From PLA2 sp036273915 (GTDB lineage: Bacteria > Planctomycetota > PLA2): a DNA stretch of 9,248 nt. Position numbers and translations under genes: made by a program. Under the pieces are notes generated by a model. That model made no database searches. It was not told where the DNA came from and saw only the letters and a program-made list of their open reading frames with translations. Shown piece by piece: positions 1 through 6,272 of the stretch. The first letter of the stretch is position 1, and every line of letters starts with the position of its first letter. The DNA lies in assembly GCA_036273915.1 (NCBI GenBank), contig DASUGR010000186.1, forward strand, positions 1 through 9,248, in the 5' to 3' direction.

Positions 1-99
1 ATCTGGGCGGGCGGGCTCGCGATCTTCGCCGTCGTCCTCATCGTGAACGTCATCGGGGAGGCGCTTCGCGACGCGCTCGACCCGAAGCTACGACGGTAG
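1..99 (+). CDS. ABC transporter permease, DppC/OppC-like, C-terminal end (partial)
   Basis: Only the last 32 codons and the TAG stop are present; the gene begins outside the window. The visible peptide is a hydrophobic final membrane segment (IFAVVLIVNVIGEALRDALD) followed by a short basic tail (PKLRR). The ending NVIGEALRDALDPKLRR is the characteristic C-terminus of dipeptide/oligopeptide (DppC/OppC-type) inner-membrane permeases, so the protein is probably half of the channel of a peptide or nickel-type importer. The substrate cannot be judged from this fragment. The last 12 bp overlap the 3' end of the convergent PLP-enzyme gene, so the two genes meet tail-to-tail with no room for a separate terminator. 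Confidence 0.75.
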   Translation: MWAGGLAIFAVVLIVNVIGEALRDALDPKLRR

Positions 100-975
100 C
101 GCGGCGTGCGTGTGCACGTAGAGCGCGCCCTCCGCGCGCTCCGAGAGCAGCACCGCGAGCGTCTTGCCGGTGTACGTCGCCTCGAGCGGCAGCCCCGGCG
201 CCGCCGCGACCGCCGCCAGCGCCTCGCGCGTCGGCTCGCCGTACCGCCCCCGCGCCTTCACGACCCGCAGCCGCACGCCCCCCGGCCCCGGCGTCCGCGG
301 CACCGACGGGTCGAAACGCCGCAGCAGCGCCACCGCCGCGAACGCGCGGCGCCAAAGCAACGGCTTCCACCCGGCGATCCGGTCCGCGACGCGCACCGCC
401 ACCACCTCCGTCACCGCGCCCCGGAGCATGAGCCCCGCGAGCAGCCCGCTGACCGTGGTGCCGGTCCCCAGCGGCACGTAGATTCGCGGCGGCACGTTCT
501 CGAGCTCGAGCGCCGCCACGAGGTAGCCGAGGGCGCCGCGCGCCGACATGCCGCCGGGCGGGATCCAGAGGACGCCGGGCCGCCACAACGAGAGCGCCGC
601 GGCGACGGCCCCCGGAGCCCCCCCGGTTTCGACCACGCTGTGCGCCAGATCGGGAAGGAGCGCGAGGAAGGGGGACGGGCGACCGCGCCGCACGATGATC
701 GCGTCGCACGAGCCGCCGAGCGCCCTCGCGTGGAACGCGGTCGCGTAGGCGTGGTGCGCCGACAGCGTCGACACGGTCAGCACTCGCGCCGGCCGCCCGG
801 CCAGGAGGAACTCGAGGCTCCGCGGCTTGTTCCCCCCGCAGAGGTCGTCGCGCTTCACGAGGAGGTCGATCCCCCCCGCGCGCAACGGCTCGACCGGCGT
901 CGCACGCACGCCCAGATCGACATGCGGGAACCGAAGGAGCCCCGGGAATCGCTCCACGAGCGGCTGCACGCGCAC
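88..975 (-). CDS. PLP-dependent enzyme, D-cysteine desulfhydrase / ACC deaminase family
   Basis: This 295-residue protein looks like a fold-type II PLP enzyme of the D-cysteine desulfhydrase/1-aminocyclopropane-1-carboxylate deaminase group (tryptophan synthase beta superfamily). Visible motifs in order: KRDDLCGGNKPRSLEF (41-56), with K50 the expected PLP-binding lysine; a degenerate substrate loop STLSAHHAYATA (69-80); IPPGGMSARGALGY (138-151); the phosphate-binding loop PLGTGTTVSGLLAGL (168-182); and the C-terminal RYGEPT and YTGKTL (244-249, 268-273). It is somewhat shorter than the usual 325-340 residues. The start is GTG at 975-973. An in-frame TAG two codons upstream excludes a longer version, and no convincing Shine-Dalgarno site is visible. 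The substrate is unknown: D-cysteine, another D-amino acid or an ACC-like compound are all possible, because the substrate loop departs from the family pattern. Confidence 0.8.
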   Translation of the reverse strand: MRVQPLVERFPGLLRFPHVDLGVRATPVEPLRAGGIDLLVKRDDLCGGNKPRSLEFLLAGRPARVLTVSTLSAHHAYATAFHARALGGSCDAIIVRRGRPSPFLALLPDLAHSVVETGGAPGAVAAALSLWRPGVLWIPPGGMSARGALGYLVAALELENVPPRIYVPLGTGTTVSGLLAGLMLRGAVTEVVAVRVADRIAGWKPLLWRRAFAAVALLRRFDPSVPRTPGPGGVRLRVVKARGRYGEPTREALAAVAAAPGLPLEATYTGKTLAVLLSERAEGALYVHTHAALPS

Positions 976-1130
976 AGTCTACGCGCGGCACGGGAGTTGA
1001 AGACGGGCGGCAGGCTCCGGGCGACGTCCCGGAAGGTCGACACATGGAATCCCCGCACCTGCCTCGGGAAGAGACAGGGGATGGCCGGCGTGCGTCCCCC
1101 CGAGGGAGGATCGTGGGCAAGAGGTAGCGC
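976..1130. other. Divergent intergenic region
   Basis: These 155 bp separate the divergent starts of the PLP-enzyme gene and the glycosyltransferase gene, so promoters for both should lie here. I see no confident -35/-10 pair on either strand. A small perfect dyad is present: TCCGGG at 1016-1021 and CCCGGA at 1028-1033, with a 6-nt loop. Near the plus-strand gene there is a good ribosome binding site (GAGG at 1121-1124, 6 nt before the ATG at 1131) and a second purine-rich block (GGGAGG at 1104-1109). Confidence 0.4.
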
Positions 1131-2276
1131 ATGGATCTGTCGGTCGTCGTCCCGACCTATCGCGAGGCCCTGAACCTCACGGAGCTCGTGCAGCGGCTCT
1201 GCGCGAGCTTTCTCTCGAACGGCATCGAGGGCGAGGTGGTCGTCGTCGACGACAACTCGAACGACGGCACCGAGGAGCTGTGCGCGCGGCTCGCGGCGGC
1301 CCACCCCGTGCGGCTCTTCGTGCGCCGGACGGAGCGCGGCCTCGCGACCGCGGTCATCCACGGGATGCGCCAGGCGACCGGGCGCGTGCTCGTGTGCATG
1401 GACGCCGACCTGTCGCACCCGCCCGAGAGCGTCCCCGAACTCTACCGCGCCGTCGCCGCCGGCGAGTGCGAGATCGCGATCGGCTCGCGCTACGTCGAGG
1501 GCGGCAGCGTCGAGGAGGGCTGGGGCCTCTTCCGCTGGCTCAACTCGAAGGTCGCGACGTCGCTCGCGCGCGGGCTCACGAAGGTGAAGGACCCGATGGG
1601 CGGCTTCTTCGCGATCCGGCGCGACGTGTTCGAGGGCGCGCCGCCGCTGGCGCCGCTCGGCTACAAGATCCTCCTTGAGCTCCTCGCGAAGTGCCCCGGG
1701 GCGCGCGCGAAGGAGCTCCCGATCGAGTTCAAGGACCGGAAGTTCGGCGAGAGCAAGCTCAACCTGAAGCAGCAGGTCCTCTACCTGCGCCACCTGCGCT
1801 GGCTCTACCAGTTCCGCTACCCCGTCCTCTCCGAGATCTTCCAGTACGGCCTCGTCGGCCTCTCCGGGCTCGCGGTCGACCTCGTCGCGTTCTCGACGCT
1901 CTTCCGCCTCGCCCACGTCCACCACCTCGCGAGCCGCGCGGTGAGCTTCGTCATCGCGGCCACGTGGAACTGGGCGTGGAACCGCCGCATCACCTTCGAG
2001 GGCGCGCGCGCCCACGCGCGGCTGCCGCAGTGGGCGGGGTTCCTGCTCGTGTCGGGGGTCGGCTTCCTGCTCAACTGGGGGATCTACTACCTGCTCACGA
2101 CGCGCTCCTCCTTCTTCTTCTCGGTGAAGGAGCTCGCGCTCGTGGTCGGCGTCGTCGCGGGCTTCCTGTTCAACTACCTGGGCGCGCGGCTGCTCGTCTT
2201 CGGGAAGGCCGTGGTCGCGCGGGGCGCGCGCAGCCGGCCGCCGGCGCCCGAGCCCGAGTCGGCGCTCCCTCGCTGA
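1131..2276 (+). CDS. Polyprenyl-phosphate glycosyltransferase (GT2) fused to a GtrA-like membrane domain
   Basis: The 381-residue protein has two parts. Residues 1 to about 225 are a GT2 domain of the dolichol-phosphate mannose synthase type: N-terminal SVVVPTYREALNL, EVVVVDDNSNDGT (35-47), and the metal-binding DAD at 91-93 within CMDADLSHPP, followed by IGSRYVEGG (117-125) and the DPMGGFFAIRRDVF segment (154-167). Residues about 236-358 form a GtrA-like domain with about four hydrophobic segments and the typical NWAWNRRITF (280-289) and FNYLGARLLVF (347-357) motifs. Proteins of this architecture usually transfer a sugar from a nucleotide donor to polyprenyl phosphate at the cytoplasmic face, and the GtrA part anchors the enzyme or helps move the lipid-linked sugar across the membrane. 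The sugar is not deducible. The ATG start has GAGG 6 nt upstream. Downstream is a hydrolase gene after a 45-bp gap, then a GT4 glycosyltransferase, suggesting a small envelope or glycan gene group. Confidence 0.88.
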   Translation: MDLSVVVPTYREALNLTELVQRLCASFLSNGIEGEVVVVDDNSNDGTEELCARLAAAHPVRLFVRRTERGLATAVIHGMRQATGRVLVCMDADLSHPPESVPELYRAVAAGECEIAIGSRYVEGGSVEEGWGLFRWLNSKVATSLARGLTKVKDPMGGFFAIRRDVFEGAPPLAPLGYKILLELLAKCPGARAKELPIEFKDRKFGESKLNLKQQVLYLRHLRWLYQFRYPVLSEIFQYGLVGLSGLAVDLVAFSTLFRLAHVHHLASRAVSFVIAATWNWAWNRRITFEGARAHARLPQWAGFLLVSGVGFLLNWGIYYLLTTRSSFFFSVKELALVVGVVAGFLFNYLGARLLVFGKAVVARGARSRPPAPEPESALPR

Positions 2277-2277
2277 C

Positions 2278-2321
2278 GGGGAAGACAGGGGGTTCCGGGG
2301 GCAGGCGCTACCCTGTTCCCC
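2278..2321 (+). repeat. Imperfect hairpin immediately before the lipase-like gene
   Basis: GGGGAAGACAGGG (2278-2290) can pair with CCCTGTTCCCC (2311-2321) except for a 2-nt bulge (one of the GA/AG pairs). The arms enclose a 20-nt G-rich loop and the second arm ends directly at the GTG start at 2322. It lies 1 nt after the preceding stop codon. There is no T-tract, so it is not a classical terminator. It could fold over the start region of the next mRNA or mark a symmetric protein site. A coincidence is possible in such GC-rich DNA. Confidence 0.35.
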
Positions 2322-3197
2322 GTGCACAAGCCCCTGCCGCCGGAGCTCACCTTCGGCGCCCTCTTCGGGCCGCGCCGCGAGTACGACTACTTCCGTGCCG
2401 CCGCGGCACATCCGTTCCCGGCGGACGCGGCGGACTTCGGGCCGCTCGTCGCGACGCGCCTCGCGGACCTGGCGCTCCTCGCGTACGTGCCGGAGCGCAC
2501 GTTCGTCCGGGACGTGCTCGAGCGGGCGGGGTTCGCCGACGTCCGCTTCTTCCTCAAGCGGCGCACCTTCGGGCTGGCGGCCACGGCCGGCGGGACGGTC
2601 GTCGTCGCGTTCCGGGGCACGAACAGCCTCGAGCGGTTCCCGCAGAACCTGAAGCTGCTCCTCGAGCGGGAGGGCGAGGGGAAGGTCCACGCGGGCTACC
2701 GCGAGGCGGTCGACCTCGTCTGGCCGCGGCTCGAGGCGCACCTCGGCGAACGGCCGGCGTGGTTCGCGGGGCACAGCCTCGGCGGCGGCCTCGCGGTCGT
2801 CGCGGCCGCACGGTACGCCGCGACGCGCGGCGTCGTCACGTTCGGCGCGCCGCGCGTCGGCGACCGCGACTACCGCGACGCGTTCCCGGCGCCGGCATTC
2901 CGCTTCGTCAACAACGCCGACATGGTGCCGGACCTCCCGCCCGGCCTCGGCTACCGCCACGTGGGCCGGCTCCTCTACTTCGACCGCGACGGCAACCTGC
3001 GCGAGGGGCCGAGCCGCTGGGACCGGGCAGTGGACGTGCTCGAGGCGCACGTCGACCGCGCGCGGAGGACGGTCGACCGCTGGCGGAAGGGCGACTGGGC
3101 CGCGCTCGCGTACGACGGGCTCATCGACCACGCGCCGGTCCTCTACGCGATCCTCGCGTGGAACGCCTTCGTCGCGACGCTGCCGGGAACCGCATGA
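2322..3197 (+). CDS. Lipase class 3-like alpha/beta hydrolase
   Basis: The 291-residue protein resembles the Lipase_3 (fungal lipase-like) family. VVVAFRGT (93-100) is the usual oxyanion-region strand and turn. GHSLGG (150-155) is the nucleophile elbow with Ser152. GVVTFGAPRVGD (170-181) is the characteristic post-nucleophile strand. NNADMVPDLPP (197-207) carries the expected acid Asp200, and DHAPVLY (269-275) offers His270 as the third triad member. No signal peptide or membrane segment is evident, so it appears cytoplasmic. The natural ester substrate is unknown. The start is GTG at 2322; the only other methionine in the frame, Met201, is far inside, so GTG is the best choice, although its ribosome binding site is weak (G-rich stretch 2288-2301). 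The stop overlaps the next ATG (ATGA at 3194-3197), so translation with the GT4 gene is probably coupled. Confidence 0.82.
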   Translation: MHKPLPPELTFGALFGPRREYDYFRAAAAHPFPADAADFGPLVATRLADLALLAYVPERTFVRDVLERAGFADVRFFLKRRTFGLAATAGGTVVVAFRGTNSLERFPQNLKLLLEREGEGKVHAGYREAVDLVWPRLEAHLGERPAWFAGHSLGGGLAVVAAARYAATRGVVTFGAPRVGDRDYRDAFPAPAFRFVNNADMVPDLPPGLGYRHVGRLLYFDRDGNLREGPSRWDRAVDVLEAHVDRARRTVDRWRKGDWAALAYDGLIDHAPVLYAILAWNAFVATLPGTA

Positions 3198-4315
3198 CGG
3201 CCCCCCTCCACGTCCTCTACCTCGTGCCGTCGCTCGCGGCAGGGGGAGCCGAGCGCGTCGTCATCGAGCACCTCCGCCGGCTGCCGCGCGAGCGCTTCGC
3301 GCCCGAGCTCGCGGTCTTCCGCGCGGGCGGCCCCCGCCGCGCCGAGGTGCCCGCCGACGTCGCGGTCCACGAGATCCGCGGGCCCGGGCTCCTCGCGCGC
3401 GGCCTCGCGCTGCGCCGCCTTCTCGAGGAGCGCCGCATCGAGGTCGTATCGAGCCACCTCGCGCACGCCAACGTGGTGAACCTCGCCGCGAGCCCGCGGC
3501 GCGTCGCGCGCGTCACCACGGTCCACGCGGACCGGCGCGGGATCGAGCACGCGGGCCTCCGTTCGCGGTACCTGATGCTCCTGCAGCGCGCGCTCGCGCG
3601 GCGGGCGGACCGGATCGTGTTCCTCTGCCCGGAGACCGCGGCGGCGATGGCACGCGCGTACGGGGCGAGGCCGGCGCAGGTCGCGGTCGTCCCGAACGGC
3701 GTGGATCCGGACGAGCTTCGCGGGCGGGCGGACCTCGCGCCGCCGCCGGCGTGGCCGGCGGGCGGTCTCCGCGTGCTCGCGGCGGGCCGGCTCGCGGCGC
3801 AGAAGGGCTTCGACCTGCTGCTGCGCGCGTTCGCGATCGCGCGCGGCAGGGGCCTCGACGGGTCGCTGCTCATCCTCGGCGAGGGCGAGGAGCGCGCGGC
3901 GCTCGAGAGGCTGCGCGGGGAGCTCCGGCTCGAACGGGTCGTCGCGCTCCCGGGCCACGCAGGGAACCCCTACCCCGCGATGCGGCACGCGGACATGTTC
4001 GTGCTGTCGTCGCGCTACGAGGGCTTCCCGCTCGTCCTCCTCGAGGCGCTCGCGCTCGGCCTTCCCGCGCTCGCGACGGCGTGCCCCGCCGGTCCCTTCG
4101 ACCTGCTCGGCGAGGGCGCGGGGCTGCTGCTCCGGCCGCACGACCCCGGGGCGCTCGCCGACGGGCTCCTTGCCCTCGCGGCCGATCCGGCGCGGCGCGC
4201 GGACCTCTCGCGGCGCGGCACGGAGCGCGCGCAGCAATACCGATGGGCGGCGGTCATCGACCGGGTCGCTGCCCTCCTCGAGGTCCCGCGAACGTCGTCG
4301 GACGCGAGGGCGTGA
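3194..4315 (+). CDS. Glycosyltransferase family 4 (GT-B fold)
   Basis: The 373-residue protein is a typical GT4 enzyme that would transfer a sugar from a nucleotide-sugar donor to a lipid- or glycan-linked acceptor in the cytoplasm. The N-terminal acceptor domain starts with VLYLVPSLAAGGAERV (7-22), the standard glycine loop. VVPNGVD (165-171) precedes the linker, and AGRLAAQKGFDLLLRAF (197-213) carries the Arg199/Lys204 pair that normally contacts the donor phosphates. SSRYEGFPLVLLEAL (272-286) contains the E-x7-E motif (Glu276, Glu284), and ATACPAGPFDLLGEGAGLLL (294-313) is the usual donor-site segment. Length is normal for the family. The ATG at 3194 overlaps the TGA of the lipase-like gene by 4 bp. 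No membrane segments are seen. The specific sugar and acceptor are unknown, but the nearby GT2-GtrA protein suggests shared work in envelope glycan or glycolipid synthesis. Confidence 0.88.
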   Translation: MTAPLHVLYLVPSLAAGGAERVVIEHLRRLPRERFAPELAVFRAGGPRRAEVPADVAVHEIRGPGLLARGLALRRLLEERRIEVVSSHLAHANVVNLAASPRRVARVTTVHADRRGIEHAGLRSRYLMLLQRALARRADRIVFLCPETAAAMARAYGARPAQVAVVPNGVDPDELRGRADLAPPPAWPAGGLRVLAAGRLAAQKGFDLLLRAFAIARGRGLDGSLLILGEGEERAALERLRGELRLERVVALPGHAGNPYPAMRHADMFVLSSRYEGFPLVLLEALALGLPALATACPAGPFDLLGEGAGLLLRPHDPGALADGLLALAADPARRADLSRRGTERAQQYRWAAVIDRVAALLEVPRTSSDARA

Positions 4316-4329
4316 GGCCGCCCGCGGCC
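4316..4329 (+). terminator. Short GC hairpin directly after the GT4 gene, terminator-like but without a T-tract
   Basis: GGCCGC (4316-4321) and GCGGCC (4324-4329) form a tight dyad starting at the base after the GT4 stop codon. It is followed by C-runs, including nine consecutive C at 4336-4344, rather than a U-tract. A very short loop is needed (2 nt, or 4 nt if the stem shortens to 5 bp). A Rho-dependent or atypical end is possible; the call is weak. Confidence 0.25.
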
Positions 4330-4388
4330 CCCCGGCCCCCCCCCGCGTCCTCCCCGGGCCGCCTCCGCGCACCCTGATCAGCCTTCAC

Positions 4389-4419
4389 GAGCACCCGACG
4401 GACGCTTTTCGTCCTGCTC
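4389..4419 (+). repeat. Stem-loop upstream of the lysR operator
   Basis: An inner stem GGACG (4400-4404) and CGTCC (4410-4414) closes a CTTTT loop. An outer pairing GAGCA (4389-4393) with TGCTC (4415-4419) is possible with a 6-nt internal bulge on the 5' side. It ends 3 nt before the LysR-type box. It may be a simple structure in the promoter region or part of a protein site. No T-tract follows, so I do not call it a terminator. Confidence 0.3.
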
Positions 4420-4422
4420 ACG

Positions 4423-4437
4423 ATTGGTCTCCACAAT
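4423..4437 (+). promoter_or_regulatory. LysR-type box 1 (ATTG-N7-CAAT), likely operator of the lysR-ptxABCD operon
   Basis: The 15-bp sequence ATTGGTCTCCACAAT has perfect 4-bp inverted arms and fits the LysR-family T-N11-A rule (T4424 and A4436). It lies 46 bp before the GTG of the adjacent LysR-type regulator gene. In this family such a site is usually the strong recognition site bound by a regulator dimer. A second related site lies exactly 30 bp downstream, centre to centre. Confidence 0.6.
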
Positions 4438-4452
4438 GCGGACCGTGGGACC

Positions 4453-4467
4453 ATCGGAGACCGCAAT
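4453..4467 (+). promoter_or_regulatory. LysR-type box 2 (ATCG-N7-CAAT), likely activation site
   Basis: ATCGGAGACCGCAAT again satisfies T-N11-A (T4454 and A4466), with one mismatch between arms. It contains GGAGACC, the inverted copy of GGTCTCC in box 1, so boxes 1 and 2 together form a larger dyad from 4421 to 4469 (CGATT-GGTCTCC against GGAGACC-GC-AATCG). The 30-bp spacing is about three helical turns, which puts both sites on the same DNA face, as expected for a LysR tetramer. The site ends 15 bp before the regulator start codon. Confidence 0.5.
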
Positions 4468-4482
4468 CGTCGGGAGCCTGCC

Positions 4483-5352
4483 GTGCTGAACCTCGAGCAC
4501 GCCCGGACGTTCCTCGCGATCATCGACGCCGGGGGCTTCCACAGCGCCGGCACGAGGCTGGACCTCTCCCAGCCGACCGTGTCGCAGCAGCTCCGGAAGC
4601 TCGAGGCCTACCTCGGCGCCCCGCTGCTGATCCGGCGGAGGGGGCGCATGACGCTCACGAGGCACGGCGAGCTCTTCCTGCCCGCCGCACGGGGCCTGCT
4701 CCGGGCCGCGGAGCGGGCGGAGACCTCCGTGACCGCGGGCCCGCCGGCGGTGGGCGCGAGCAGCAACGTCGGCGTCTACCTTCTGCAACGCCACCTGCGA
4801 CGGTTCCGGGACTCGCGGGACCCGCCGCGGGACGTGTCGCTCCGGATCGGCGCGAACCCGGAGGTGCACGAGTGGCTCCGCAACGGCGCCGTGGACCTGG
4901 CCGTGGTCGAGTGGTGGCCCAGGGCCTCGCGCTTCGAGGCGCTCGCGTGGCGGCGCGAGCGGCTCGTCGCCATCCTGCCGCCCGGGCATCGCTGGGCGGG
5001 GTTCGCCGCGCTCCCGGCCGGGGCGCTGCTCGAGGAGCCGATCCTCGGAGGGGAGCCCGGAACCGGCACGGGGACGCTCTTGCGGGAGGTCCTCGGCCCC
5101 GCCGCCGGCCGCGTCCGGACCGCGGAGAACCTCGGGAGCACGGAGGCGGTGAAGCAGGCCGTGAAGGCGGGCCTCGGCATCTCGGTCGTGATCGAGAGCG
5201 CCGTCGAGGAGGAGCAGCGCACGAAGACCCTCGTCGTCCTCCCGATCGCGGGCGCGGCGCTCGCGAAGGAGATCCAGGTCGTGCTGCCGAGAGAGACGCC
5301 GGATCGTTCGCCCGCGCGCGACCTCGTCCGGGTCCTCATGTCGGAGTCCTGA
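4483..5352 (+). CDS. LysR-family transcriptional regulator, PtxE-like by context
   Basis: The 289-residue protein has the LysR layout. The N-terminal winged helix-turn-helix covers residues about 3-62 (LEHARTFLAIIDAGGFHSAG, then LSQPTVSQQLRKLEAYLGAP and LTRHGELFLPAA), followed by a linker helix and a periplasmic-binding-like effector domain from about residue 92. The effector domain has typical late motifs such as EAVKQAVKAGLGISVV. The start is GTG at 4483, with GGGAG at 4472-4476 six nt upstream. The stop is 2 bp before the ptxA GTG, so the regulator is the first gene of the phosphite operon. In the known P. stutzeri ptx locus a LysR protein, PtxE, is encoded last. The two operator-like boxes upstream suggest it controls its own promoter and thereby the transporter and dehydrogenase genes. 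The ligand (phosphite, phosphate or another signal) is not deducible. Confidence 0.85.
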   Translation: MLNLEHARTFLAIIDAGGFHSAGTRLDLSQPTVSQQLRKLEAYLGAPLLIRRRGRMTLTRHGELFLPAARGLLRAAERAETSVTAGPPAVGASSNVGVYLLQRHLRRFRDSRDPPRDVSLRIGANPEVHEWLRNGAVDLAVVEWWPRASRFEALAWRRERLVAILPPGHRWAGFAALPAGALLEEPILGGEPGTGTGTLLREVLGPAAGRVRTAENLGSTEAVKQAVKAGLGISVVIESAVEEEQRTKTLVVLPIAGAALAKEIQVVLPRETPDRSPARDLVRVLMSES

Positions 5353-5354
5353 CG

Positions 5355-6272
5355 GTGGGTGCCGCGCTCGAGGTGAGAAACGTCTCCGTCACCTTCCCGG
5401 GCAAGGTCCGGGCGGTCGACTCGGTCTCGCTCGAGTTCCGCCGGGGGGAGCTCACGGTCCTCCTCGGGCGGTCGGGGGCCGGGAAGTCCACGCTCCTCCG
5501 CTGCCTCAACCGCCTCGTCGCGCCCACGTCGGGGAGCGTCCTCGTGCCGGGGCTCGGGGACCTGTCGGACCCCGGCGTGTGCCTCGAGCACCGGCGGCGC
5601 ACCGGCATGATCTTCCAGCACCACCAGCTGCTCGGGCGGCGCACCGCGCTCGACAACGTGCTCATGGGCAGGCTCGGACGCTACTCGCCGCTCCGGAGCC
5701 TCTTCCCGCTCCCGCGCCGCGAGGTGCGGCTCGCGCTGGACTGCCTCGAGCGCGTCGGGCTCGCGGGGCTCGCGCTCCGGCGCGCCGACCAGCTGAGCGG
5801 CGGCGAACGGCAGAGGGTCGGGGTGGCGCGCGCGCTCGCGCAGGAGCCGCGGATCCTGCTCGCGGACGAGCCGGTCGCGAGCCTCGACCCGGTCGCCGCG
5901 CACGACCTGCTCGGCGAGATCCGGCGCATCTGCCGGGAGGACGGGCTCACCGCGGTGATCAGCCTCCACCAGCTCGAGTACGCGCGCGACTTCGGCGAGC
6001 GGATCGTCGGCCTGCGGGCCGGGAGGACCGCCTTCGACGGCGACCCCGCGGCGCTCGCGAGCCGCGGCATGCAAGGGATCTACGAGGATGCCCCGGGGCG
6101 GGATGCGTGCCCCTCCCCGGAGGCGCAACGGTTGCACGCGGAGAAGAGAACACGCCATGAGACTCGCATTGACGATCGCCGTCGGGATGATCCTCCTGAC
6201 GGCCTGCAGCAAGTCCGGGACCTCTGCGGGACGAGACCCGGACGTCCTGAAGGTGACCGTCCTGCCGGATGA
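5355..6272 (+). CDS. ptxA: Phosphite/phosphonate ABC transporter ATP-binding protein (PtxA/PhnC type)
   Basis: The cytoplasmic ATPase of the importer has Walker A GRSGAGKST (38-46), a Q-loop Gln88 in FQHHQLLGRRTALDNVLMG, the ABC signature LSGGERQRVGVARAL (147-161), Walker B ILLADEP (167-173) and the switch His205. The segment from FQHHQLL to GRLGRYSPLRSLFPLP (about 87-120) is the diagnostic PhnC/PtxA/HtxD-type region. Start is GTG 5355, with GGAG at 5343-5346 eight nt upstream and 2 bp after the lysR stop. As written the frame gives 305 residues, about 30-40 more than family members, and its last 116 bp overlap ptxB. The tail after about residue 247 is arginine/proline-rich and looks non-native. 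In another frame a TGA at 6158-6160 overlaps the ptxB ATG. A one-base loss around 6088-6102 would explain this and give about 267 residues. The function call rests on the intact first 245 residues and on the neighbouring ptxBCD genes. Confidence 0.85.
   Translation: MGAALEVRNVSVTFPGKVRAVDSVSLEFRRGELTVLLGRSGAGKSTLLRCLNRLVAPTSGSVLVPGLGDLSDPGVCLEHRRRTGMIFQHHQLLGRRTALDNVLMGRLGRYSPLRSLFPLPRREVRLALDCLERVGLAGLALRRADQLSGGERQRVGVARALAQEPRILLADEPVASLDPVAAHDLLGEIRRICREDGLTAVISLHQLEYARDFGERIVGLRAGRTAFDGDPAALASRGMQGIYEDAPGRDACPSPEAQRLHAEKRTRHETRIDDRRRDDPPDGLQQVRDLCGTRPGRPEGDRPAG

Noticed and set aside
2289..2302. Exact 14-bp match GGGGTTCCGGGGGC between 2289-2302 and 8918-8931
   Set aside because: Both copies are in intergenic DNA, but one such low-complexity GC match is expected by chance in a window of this size and composition.
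2282..2314. Possible promoter AAGACA (2282-2287) with TACCCT (2309-2314) before the lipase-like gene
   Set aside because: The spacing of 21 nt and poor -10 match make it unconvincing.
4336..4344. Run of nine C after the GT4 gene
   Set aside because: It lies outside genes, so it has no coding effect. It may be a sequencing-prone tract but no functional signal is apparent.
6088..6156. Longer ptxB starting at ATG 6088
   Set aside because: It would put 23 Arg-rich residues before the lipoprotein signal. ATG 6157 gives a clean signal peptide and lipobox.
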